Assembly (NCBI GenBank): GCA_964631265.1
Contig: CAZVWW010000068.1
Location: forward strand, 1-12,362
Length of the DNA stretch: 12,362 nt
Source of the DNA: CAZVWW01 sp964631265
GTDB lineage: Bacteria > Thermotogota > Thermotogae > MWEM01
Reading direction: 5' to 3'
The notes below the pieces were generated by a model. The model was not told the DNA's origin, did not search any database, and saw only the letters and a list, made by a program, of their open reading frames with translations. Position 1 is the stretch's first letter, and each line of letters begins with the position of its first letter. A program made the translations under genes and the position numbers. Positions 6,189-12,362 of this stretch are shown here, in pieces.

Positions 6189-6689
6189 GTGGTTGAAAAA
6201 GGCCTTTTTTCAGTTATCGTATGCCTCTTTTTATTTCTTTTGACGGCTTACTGCTTGTTTCCTTTAGAGTACGTCACCGAAATCAACGATGCCGCAAGAG
6301 AATTTAATCTGCCGCCGTCTTTAATAGCAGCTGTGATTAAGATGGAAAGTGATTATGATCCGCTTGCGGTTTCCAGTACAAACGCATTTGGACTGATGCA
6401 GCTAATGCCGGATACCGCTTCATGGTTAAAGAAGAAATACATAACATCCGCCTCATGGAGAAGCCCGGACGGGAATATTACACTCGGTTCTTATTACCTG
6501 AAGATGAATCTGAATGATTTTGAAGGCGATCTCTCAAAGGCTTTATCCGCTTACCATGCAGGCCCGGCCAGGACAAAAAGAAGGATAGCGGACAACACCT
6601 ATACAGAGACTCTATATGCCAGGCGGGTAAAATTGTATAAAATGGTCTACGAAGTGCTTTATGATGCTTACCTGTTAAAAGAGGAGTAG
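6189..6689 (+). CDS. short lytic transglycosylase (SLT / GH23 fold)
   Basis: A 166-residue protein. Residues 5-25 are a hydrophobic signal peptide or anchor, and the rest is a minimal SLT domain. The catalytic glutamate is Glu53 in IKMESDYDP, followed by SSTNAFGLMQLMP and SAYHAGP, where the usual sequence is AYNAGP. Such enzymes cleave the MurNAc-GlcNAc bond of peptidoglycan to give 1,6-anhydro products outside the membrane. The GTG at 6189 is chosen because GAGGTGA precedes it by 5 nt; an ATG at 6147 lies inside the upstream gene and would place a charged stretch before the signal peptide. There are no extra LysM or other wall-binding domains. It sits between the membrane/TPR gene (10-nt gap) and the ABC ATPase (11-nt gap). 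Family assignment is firm, specific role unknown. Confidence 0.9.
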   Translation: MVEKGLFSVIVCLFLFLLTAYCLFPLEYVTEINDAAREFNLPPSLIAAVIKMESDYDPLAVSSTNAFGLMQLMPDTASWLKKKYITSASWRSPDGNITLGSYYLKMNLNDFEGDLSKALSAYHAGPARTKRRIADNTYTETLYARRVKLYKMVYEVLYDAYLLKEE

Positions 6690-6700
6690 AAGGAGAAGAT

Positions 6701-7369
6701 ATGAGCTTAATTCATACAAACGGACTTGAAAGAGAGTATTTTAACGGAGAAAATTCTTTTCTGGCCTTGAAGGATATAACGCTTAGTATTGAAGCGGGGG
6801 AGATCGTATCGATTCTCGGACCTTCCGGTTGCGGAAAAAGCACCCTTCTCAATTGTCTTTCGGGGATTGACACGCCGACTTCCGGGGATGTCTTTATCAA
6901 TGAAAAGCATCTCAATCGCATGAAAGATATGGAGAAGACAGAATTCAGAGCGGGAAATATGGGATTTGTCTTTCAATTTTTCAATCTCATCCCGGTTTTG
7001 AATGCCTCTGAGAACGTTGAACTGGCACTTCTTGCGCAAAGGGAGAAGATACCGGACACTAAGAATCGATCTGACAGGATGCTTGAGCTGGTCGGTTTGG
7101 GTAACCGGAAGAGGCATTACCCCGCCCAGCTGAGCGGCGGAGAAAGGCAGAGAGTCTCCATAGCCCGTGCCTTGATACACAACCCGAAAATCGTATGGGC
7201 GGATGAGCCAACCGGCGCACTTGATACCGAAACCGGCGCCAGGATAATGGATCTCATTCTGAAACTGAATCGTGAAAAGGGACAGACGTTTGTCATTGTA
7301 ACGCATGATGAGCGAATAGCCCGTTTTTCAAATAGAATCATGAGAATGGACAGCGGGAGAATCATATGA
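6701..7369 (+). CDS. ABC transporter ATP-binding protein (MacB/LolD type)
   Basis: A complete 222-residue nucleotide-binding domain. Walker A is GPSGCGKST, the Q-loop lies in FVFQFFNLIP, the ABC signature is LSGGERQR, Walker B with the catalytic Glu is IVWADEPTGALD and the H-loop His is in VTHDE. The ADEPTGALD form and stand-alone size are typical of ATPases serving FtsX-like permeases (MacB, LolD, FtsE, antimicrobial-peptide exporters). AGAAGGAGA precedes the ATG. Its stop overlaps the permease start as ATGA, so the two are coupled and surely work as one transporter at the cytoplasmic face. These pairs often extract or move lipoproteins or peptides by mechanotransmission rather than pumping a solute through a channel. 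The substrate cannot be read from sequence. Confidence 0.95.
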   Translation: MSLIHTNGLEREYFNGENSFLALKDITLSIEAGEIVSILGPSGCGKSTLLNCLSGIDTPTSGDVFINEKHLNRMKDMEKTEFRAGNMGFVFQFFNLIPVLNASENVELALLAQREKIPDTKNRSDRMLELVGLGNRKRHYPAQLSGGERQRVSIARALIHNPKIVWADEPTGALDTETGARIMDLILKLNREKGQTFVIVTHDERIARFSNRIMRMDSGRII

Positions 7370-10329
7370 TCGTTGCCATCATCATTCTTACTGTCCTGTC
7401 GTTGTTGTTCCTGATTCTTCTCAGTAATGCAAAGATCAATAAGATCGCCTTTCGTAACCTGTTCAGGAAAAAGGTTCAGACAATCCTTATCATTCTTGGA
7501 GCAACCGTCGGAACCGCTCTCATAACCGGTTCAATCGGTTTGAATGATTCCATGAGATTCCTGATCTATTCACAGATTAAAATGAATTACCAGGAGATTG
7601 ATGAGATAGTTGTTAAAACCCCAGAAGAGACCGGGAGTAAAGAGCAGAGACCGGCGCAGCATTACCGGGATGATAACGAAGCAATCACCCTTCAGGACTT
7701 TACCGATACAGAAATTGAAAACCTGACACGTGCAGCGGAGACAAGCAGTAGAGTTGACGGTTATCTGGCTGCCTATTTGACGTCTTGGTCCGTCTCGGCT
7801 AATGATTCACTGGTCGGAGGGTTTCTCTCAAACGAGAACGTGAAGATCCTTGCCTTTGATTTTGAGGATAGTTTTCTTTTGGACGATTTCAATAAAGCGG
7901 TTGAGACGCCTGTTCTGATTCAGAAAACCTTTGCTGAAAAGATTCAGGCGAATTCAAATAAGTTCTATATAAAACGGGCCGGTGGCGGGCTGGCATCAAT
8001 CTTTTCAGAAAGAACTGAAATTTCGGATTACAGTGTCATGGAAAAAGACAACTTCCCGGGATTAAGAGATCCGGTATTTGATTCTGATTTCAATTCAACG
8101 GACAACATGATATTCATGGATATTGCGTTCTTTTATGAGCTTTTTCCGGAAGAGAAAGGCAGAAAGAACCTCATGCTGGTCTCCAATACCGGAGACTGGA
8201 TGACCGGGAGGTTTTTCAGTGCAAGCGTCAAGCGCGATCTTGAGGCCGCCCTGGAGACTACTGATAAGATCCGGATTATGATGGTTAAAAAAGAGGCAAT
8301 AGACTCAGCGGACAATGCTAATCTGGGATTTGTTTTTCTCTTTCTCAGCGGGTTCGCTATTCTTTCCGGCTTGATCCTCATTTTAAACACCTTTGAAATG
8401 CTGGCCAAAGAAAGACAAAAAGAACTGGGTACCCTCAGGGCAATCGGTTTTAAAAGAGGCGAGATCGTCAAGCTCTATCTTTTAGAAGGCTTTTTTTATA
8501 CCTTCTTTTCGTCAGTACTGGGCATTTTTGGAGGCATCCTGATCACCCGTTTCATACTTGACAACATAAAAGGCTATGCCTTCAATCTTTCAAACAAAGT
8601 ACTGCAAAGCCTTGGCAACCTGATGGGCGCCAATGAGTTTATACCCCGGTTCAGGTTTTATATGTCCGAGACGTCAATTCTGATCTGTTTTATTGCCGGC
8701 ATCCTGCTTCCAATGACAATGGTGTATTTTTTTGCAAGAAGAACTGCAAAAATGAACATTGTTCAAGCCATCAGTAATACACAGGACGGCTATCAGGGTC
8801 AAGACAGGAGAAAGAGGCCTCTCCTTAGAAGCGTTTTTTTTGTTTTCGCCTCGATATTGGTTGTGATGGGACTTTTAAACGCTTCAGTCACCCTTTCTTA
8901 TCTCGGGATATCAATATTGATCATCTCGCTTTCGCTATTATTCGGAAGAAATGATAAAAAGGTATTCGCAAATGTCACTCTGCTTGGACTCCTTTTCCTG
9001 ACGCTCGGGTTTCAAATAGATGTGATGAACAGTCCCGTAGCGAGTCTTGTTCTGTTAGTGGAAAAATCTTTTGTACTCTTAGCCGGGTCTCTTATCTTCG
9101 TGACAATCAATCTCAGTTTTTTGAAGAAGCTCCTCTCAACAAGAATGTTTTCAAAAATCATATCCCCAAAGACCGTGAAATTAGGCCTTTCATATCCATC
9201 CGCAGAAAAAAGGAAGACGGCATTGATTATAACGATGTATGCATTAATTGTCTATATCATCATCCTTGTGACAGTAATCCCTTTTTCCATGGAAAGAGGG
9301 ATTCAAAACAATATTTCTTCTGTTTTCTGGGGATACAACGCCTTTAATCCATCATTCTTCAATACAGAAAGCTCTCAAGACATGCAAAACCTGGCATCAA
9401 AGGAGTATGTTAAGGATGTCAGCTCAATACAGGCCTTCAACATGAAAACCCGGATTGAGAATCGGAATTTCAGCAATACGGTGTTCAGAGTCTTTTTGAT
9501 ACCGGATAATTTTGAATTTTACTACAAGAGAGGAAAATGGATCAATGACAGAGACGCCATTTCTCTTCAACATGCATTGGAGAAGATCAAAGAGGATAAG
9601 TCCAGGATTATCTACATCGGAACAAATGAGGAGATCGTCAGAGAAAACGCTAAAATGAAGATTCAGGCAGATGATAAAAGATTGGAAACCATCGGTGGTT
9701 ATCTGGTGGGGCTGACCTTTTTTCAGGGAATCATAACGACGGACGAAGACCTTTTAGAAGGCAGAGAGGCAACCGAATACGACTTGATCGCGTTGAGCGG
9801 CGATACAAAAGAAAAAATTGAAGAGAACAGGGAAAGACTGAGAAACTATTCCTCAGAGCAAAACAGGATTATTATTCTTGACCAGGATATCGCCGAGATT
9901 ACATCCATTGCAATAAGCGGTTTTGTCAGCATTTTAAACGGCTTTCTGTACTTTGGCATGATTGTCGGGATAATCGGCATTGCCATCACAATGTACAGGG
10001 CCTTGTATGACAGAAAAAGGACAATTGGTATGTTGAAGGCGATCGGTTTTACCCGGGGGGTTATTTTTAAGGCGTTTATCCTTGAGACGAGTTTTATTGT
10101 TGTTTTAGGGTTGCTGATTGGTATCATATCGGGTATAATAACATCAACACAGATGAACAAAATCCTTTATCAGATAGGTGCCCCGGTTGGAGAAACGCTA
10201 CTGGTACCATGGTGGAGCATCGCTATTACGGCTTTGTTCTTTTATACGGTTTCACTTGCTGCAACACTTGTTCCAAGTTATCGGGCATCGCGTCTGGAGC
10301 CGAGTGAATCGATAAGGTATTTTGAATGA
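7366..10329 (+). CDS. ABC transporter permease with two FtsX domains
   Basis: The 987 residues have an internal duplication. After a short TM at 1-20, unit one has a TM at ~36-58, an extracytoplasmic region ~60-315 and an FtsX core ~318-470 containing LGTLRAIGFKRGEIVKLYLLEGFF. A multi-TM linker spans ~487-582. Unit two has a TM at ~617-640, an extracytoplasmic region ~641-843 and an FtsX core ~845-985 with the matching IGMLKAIGFTRGVIFKAFILETSF. Both cores end alike (MNIVQAIS and LEPSESIRYFE). I count about 12-13 TM segments by eye. Two FtsX units in one chain can act with an ATPase dimer without a second permease. GGGAGA precedes the ATG, which overlaps the ATPase stop by 4 nt. No partner membrane-fusion protein is seen in the window. 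Confidence 0.93.
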   Translation: MIVAIIILTVLSLLFLILLSNAKINKIAFRNLFRKKVQTILIILGATVGTALITGSIGLNDSMRFLIYSQIKMNYQEIDEIVVKTPEETGSKEQRPAQHYRDDNEAITLQDFTDTEIENLTRAAETSSRVDGYLAAYLTSWSVSANDSLVGGFLSNENVKILAFDFEDSFLLDDFNKAVETPVLIQKTFAEKIQANSNKFYIKRAGGGLASIFSERTEISDYSVMEKDNFPGLRDPVFDSDFNSTDNMIFMDIAFFYELFPEEKGRKNLMLVSNTGDWMTGRFFSASVKRDLEAALETTDKIRIMMVKKEAIDSADNANLGFVFLFLSGFAILSGLILILNTFEMLAKERQKELGTLRAIGFKRGEIVKLYLLEGFFYTFFSSVLGIFGGILITRFILDNIKGYAFNLSNKVLQSLGNLMGANEFIPRFRFYMSETSILICFIAGILLPMTMVYFFARRTAKMNIVQAISNTQDGYQGQDRRKRPLLRSVFFVFASILVVMGLLNASVTLSYLGISILIISLSLLFGRNDKKVFANVTLLGLLFLTLGFQIDVMNSPVASLVLLVEKSFVLLAGSLIFVTINLSFLKKLLSTRMFSKIISPKTVKLGLSYPSAEKRKTALIITMYALIVYIIILVTVIPFSMERGIQNNISSVFWGYNAFNPSFFNTESSQDMQNLASKEYVKDVSSIQAFNMKTRIENRNFSNTVFRVFLIPDNFEFYYKRGKWINDRDAISLQHALEKIKEDKSRIIYIGTNEEIVRENAKMKIQADDKRLETIGGYLVGLTFFQGIITTDEDLLEGREATEYDLIALSGDTKEKIEENRERLRNYSSEQNRIIILDQDIAEITSIAISGFVSILNGFLYFGMIVGIIGIAITMYRALYDRKRTIGMLKAIGFTRGVIFKAFILETSFIVVLGLLIGIISGIITSTQMNKILYQIGAPVGETLLVPWWSIAITALFFYTVSLAATLVPSYRASRLEPSESIRYFE

Positions 10330-10341
10330 GAGGGTGATGAT

Positions 10342-11433
10342 ATGCATTTAAAAAGATTTCTTGATGAGATAGAAAAACGGATACCGTTGAGTCTGCAGGA
10401 GGGATTTGATAATGCCGGGATCCAGATCGGACCGTTCGATAAAAAGGCGGATCATGTTCTTTTGGCCCTTGACGTAACACCGGAAACGATACAGCGCGCG
10501 ATTCAAAACAAGTGCAGTCTTGTGGTATCGCATCATCCTGTATTCTTCAAACCGTTGAAAAAGATTCAAACGGGTTCACGAAAAACGGAGATCATCTATC
10601 AGGCGATAAAAAATGAGATCACGGTATACGCTGCTCATACGAATTTTGATATCGTCGAAGGTGGAATAAACGATTATTTAAGCAAGAAACTGAACCTCCG
10701 GGTGATCGATGCCCTGGAAAAGAAGAAGGAAAATGTCATCTTTAAGGTTCAGGTCTTTGTCCCGAAAACACACAAGGATTTGTTAGTTGACAAGATTGCA
10801 GAACTTGGGGGAGGATGGATAGGGAACTATTCAGATTGTACGTTCTCATCAAACGGTCTCGGGACCTTTAGACCCGGGAAAAATACCAATCCATATATTG
10901 GAACCCAGGATAAAAGAGAGACAGTAGAAGAGATGAAGATCGAAACCATCATCACCGAAGACAGACTTGAGGATCTCATTGAAGGTGTCGAAGAAGCACA
11001 CCCCTATGAAGAAGTTGCCATGGAGGCATTCAGACTGGACAGACCTGACAGGAGAAATGGGATTGGCAGGATATGTGAACCGGATCAACCTGTGAAACTG
11101 AAAGAACTCCTTGAGAGGATAAAGCGTTTGACAGGTCAGGAAAGGATACAGTTTAACGGCGATCCGGATACTGTGATAAGAAGAATTGCTATATGCACAG
11201 GAAGCGGCGCAAGCCTTATGCGGGCCGCCAAAGGAAGGGCTGATGTTTATATAACAGGGGATCTGGGGCATCACGATTTTCAATATGCCTTTGAGAACGG
11301 GTTCGCCCTTGTTGACATCTCCCATTACAACACCGAAAAATTCTTCGCTGAGAATTTCAGAGCGTTTTTTTCAGATCTTGATACCGTTCATTTCCATGAC
11401 TATAACACCAATTATATCAGTATCTACAACTGA
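10342..11433 (+). CDS. NIF3/YqfO-family protein (Nif3-like dinuclear metal centre)
   Basis: A 363-residue protein, the length of the long NIF3 form. The N-terminal part has GFDNAGIQIG (21-30), SHHPVFF (63-69; His64 and His65) and AHTNFD (98-103; Asp103). The C-terminal part has TGSGASLM (286-293), TGDLGHHDF (305-313) and DISHYNTE (325-332; His327 and Glu332). These are the known ligands of the two-metal site. Residues ~132-232 (KVQVFVPKTHKDLLVDKIAELGGG to HPYEEVAMEAF) are the YqfO-type insertion with a CutA/PII-like fold. The family is sometimes labelled GTP cyclohydrolase I type 2, but its cellular function is not settled, so that name should not be read as an activity. GGGTGATGAT precedes the ATG, 12 nt after the permease. 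It is the last gene of the operon. Confidence 0.93.
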   Translation: MHLKRFLDEIEKRIPLSLQEGFDNAGIQIGPFDKKADHVLLALDVTPETIQRAIQNKCSLVVSHHPVFFKPLKKIQTGSRKTEIIYQAIKNEITVYAAHTNFDIVEGGINDYLSKKLNLRVIDALEKKKENVIFKVQVFVPKTHKDLLVDKIAELGGGWIGNYSDCTFSSNGLGTFRPGKNTNPYIGTQDKRETVEEMKIETIITEDRLEDLIEGVEEAHPYEEVAMEAFRLDRPDRRNGIGRICEPDQPVKLKELLERIKRLTGQERIQFNGDPDTVIRRIAICTGSGASLMRAAKGRADVYITGDLGHHDFQYAFENGFALVDISHYNTEKFFAENFRAFFSDLDTVHFHDYNTNYISIYN

Positions 11434-11442
11434 TGGTCCGGA

Positions 11443-11463
11443 CAAGAAGACTTGTTTTTTTAT
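11443..11463 (+). terminator. possible weak intrinsic terminator after the NIF3-family gene
   Basis: ACAAG (11443-11447) pairs with CTTGT (11451-11455) around an AAGA loop, followed by a T-rich tract. The 5-bp, AT-leaning stem is short for an efficient terminator. It overlaps the -35 of the lemA promoter, so read-through into lemA is plausible. Confidence 0.35.
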
Positions 11464-11480
11464 TTTCGAGGGTGTATAAT
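11452..11480 (+). promoter_or_regulatory. promoter of the LemA-family gene
   Basis: TTGTTT (11452-11457), a 17-nt spacer, then consensus TATAAT (11475-11480). The -10 ends 51 nt before the ATG, giving a leader of about 45 nt that includes the ribosome site. Confidence 0.7.
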
Positions 11481-11531
11481 TCTCTACAGGAATGAGAGTT
11501 GTTCACTTTCAACAGATGGAGGTTCAAAGAT

Positions 11532-12083
11532 ATGCTTTGGATTATATTGGGAATAGTAGCAGCAGTCGTCATATGGATAATCATCTCATACAACCGGCTT
11601 GTCACCATGCGAAAAAAGGTGCAGAACTCATGGAGTCAGATTGATGTTCAGCTCAAGAGAAGGAGTGACCTGATTCCGAATCTCGTCAACTCAGTGAAGG
11701 GTTATATGAAGCATGAGCGTGAAACGCTGGAAAAAGTAATGGCTGCAAGGAATAAAGCCGTTAATGCAACAACATCAAACACCAGGATGGAGGCAGAGGG
11801 AGAAGTCAGCGGGGCACTGGGAAGATTGTTTGCCGTTATGGAAAACTATCCCGATCTCAAGGCGAATCAAAACGTTATGTCGCTTCAAACAGAGCTTTCA
11901 AACACGGAAAACAAGATCGCGTACTCCAGACAGTTTTACAACGACATCACCATGAAGTACAACACCGCCTTAGAAGTTTTTCCGTCAAACATCATCGCAA
12001 AATCTTTTGCGTTCAAACCGTTTGAATTCTTCACCATACCCGATGAAGAAAAGAACGTGCCAAACGTTGATTTGAATTTTTAA
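11532..12083 (+). CDS. lemA: LemA-family membrane protein
   Basis: A 183-residue protein of normal LemA length. Residues 2-19 form a single N-terminal TM segment with a very short first part, then the conserved YNRLVTMRKKVQNSWSQIDV-like helix, KRRSDLIPNLV, VMAARNKAV, LFAVMENYPDLKANQ and the FYND-x-MKYNTALEVFPSNIIA region. LemA proteins are inner-membrane proteins with a four-helix bundle domain; their molecular function is poorly defined. The ATG at 11532 has GGAGGT 8 nt upstream; a start at 11499 has no such site and would add 11 residues before the TM segment. LemA genes are often followed by an HtpX-like protease or a TPM/DUF2207 gene; none follows within the remaining 279 bases. Confidence 0.94.
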   Translation: MLWIILGIVAAVVIWIIISYNRLVTMRKKVQNSWSQIDVQLKRRSDLIPNLVNSVKGYMKHERETLEKVMAARNKAVNATTSNTRMEAEGEVSGALGRLFAVMENYPDLKANQNVMSLQTELSNTENKIAYSRQFYNDITMKYNTALEVFPSNIIAKSFAFKPFEFFTIPDEEKNVPNVDLNF

Positions 12084-12123
12084 AGTGTGAACGAATCTTT
12101 ATAATACTTTAATCATTCCGTTA

Positions 12124-12152
12124 TTGACATACACCCTGAAAAGTGGTACTAT
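12124..12152 (+). promoter_or_regulatory. strong consensus promoter with no clear gene after it
   Basis: TTGACA (12124-12129), exactly 17 nt, then TACTAT (12147-12152) preceded by TGG at 12144-12146. It is the only perfect -35 I noted in the window, combined with an extended -10. Transcription would start near 12158-12160 and run towards the right edge. Confidence 0.75.
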
Positions 12153-12308
12153 ATGCTTGCTGCCGCAGAGAAGAGAAAAAAGAGGCGGAAGCGGAAAAGT
12201 GATGTAAAAGAGGTCATTGAAAAACGGATAACGAAACAGACCAGCAGATTCGTATTTGGAAAACAAATACGAAAACTCCAAAGCTTAGGAAAAAGGGAAA
12301 AACGTTAA
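12153..12308 (+). CDS. possible small, very basic ORF (51 codons); may be non-coding
   Basis: An ATG at 12153 opens 51 codons to TAA at 12306-12308. 21 of the 51 residues are Lys or Arg, with a cluster EKRKKRRKRK at 6-15. Against coding: no good Shine-Dalgarno; the ATG touches the -10 of the strong promoter, so that transcript would start inside the frame with no later in-frame start; and a perfect 10-bp hairpin lies within it. The purine-rich composition alone could give this basic frame. It is listed so that it can be tested. Confidence 0.2.
   Translation: MLAAAEKRKKRRKRKSDVKEVIEKRITKQTSRFVFGKQIRKLQSLGKREKR
12249..12273 (+). repeat. perfect 10-bp inverted repeat (hairpin)
   Basis: TTCGTATTTG (12249-12258) and CAAATACGAA (12264-12273) are exact reverse complements around a GAAAA loop. 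No T-run follows, so it is not an intrinsic terminator. A second, smaller hairpin, GAGCC-AGA-GGCTC, lies at 12326-12338. Both sit downstream of the strong promoter at 12124, which suits a structured leader or small RNA. I match them to no known RNA family. Confidence 0.6.
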
Positions 12309-12362
12309 TTTGAGAGAAAACTTATGAGCCAGAGGCTCGAAGTCTAGTATAAGATATTGGAC

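Noticed and set aside
6707..7306. Minus-strand 199-codon open frame
   Set aside because: It is fully antisense to the ABC ATPase gene, which has every expected motif. The frame carries no recognisable domain.
12099..12281. Minus-strand 60-codon open frame at the right end
   Set aside because: It is opposite the consensus promoter and the purine-rich tract; its Phe/Leu/Pro-rich translation is what a purine-rich complement gives. No family features.
1..12362. CRISPR array, insertion sequence, phage or integrase genes, attachment sites
   Set aside because: I searched by eye and saw no spaced direct repeats, transposase or integrase motifs, or duplicated tRNA 3' end near the tRNA-Thr gene.

Overview
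The window is ordinary-looking bacterial chromosome. Coding density is high, Shine-Dalgarno sites are strong (GGAGG, or GGTGA close to the start), several genes start with TTG or GTG, and promoters are sigma-70 type, often with an extended -10. Base composition looks moderately AT-rich (my estimate by eye is in the low 40s % GC). The lipoprotein signal, lytic transglycosylase and two-subunit ABC exporter show a walled bacterium. I cannot assign a phylum from the sequence alone. No insertion sequence, phage gene or CRISPR array is visible.

Layout. (1) Positions 1-1312, minus strand: a small lipoprotein-like gene, translationally coupled to an M6-family secreted zinc metalloprotease that runs off the left edge just after its HELGH motif. 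(2) Positions 1337-1368: a nearly symmetric divergent promoter that also drives, on the plus strand, a bacterial MIF-like tautomerase and a MaoC-type (R)-enoyl-CoA hydratase (1392-2150). (3) Positions 2170-2325: a compact stand-alone unit made of a promoter, tRNA-Thr(GGT) with encoded CCA, and an intrinsic terminator. (4) Positions 2363-11433: seven tightly packed or overlapping plus-strand genes, probably one operon: era, a CCA-adding-type tRNA nucleotidyltransferase with an HD domain, an unrecognised membrane/TPR protein, a short lytic transglycosylase, an ABC ATPase, a 987-residue double-FtsX permease, and a NIF3/YqfO-family protein. (5) Positions 11452-12083: a LemA-family gene with its own promoter. 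(6) Positions 12084-12362: no convincing gene, but the best consensus promoter of the window, a perfect 10-bp hairpin and a very basic 51-codon open frame.

How they fit together. era and the nucleotidyltransferase serve ribosome assembly and tRNA 3'-end maturation. The middle of the operon (TPR membrane protein, transglycosylase, MacB/LolD-like ABC pair) looks like an envelope module. The genes most worth a second look are the MIF homologue with altered active-site positions, Era with substitutions in switch I and the KH loop, the nucleotidyltransferase with altered motifs B and D, the unknown membrane/TPR protein, and the unexplained promoter-driven region at the right end. I found no clear sign of a wholly new multi-gene system.
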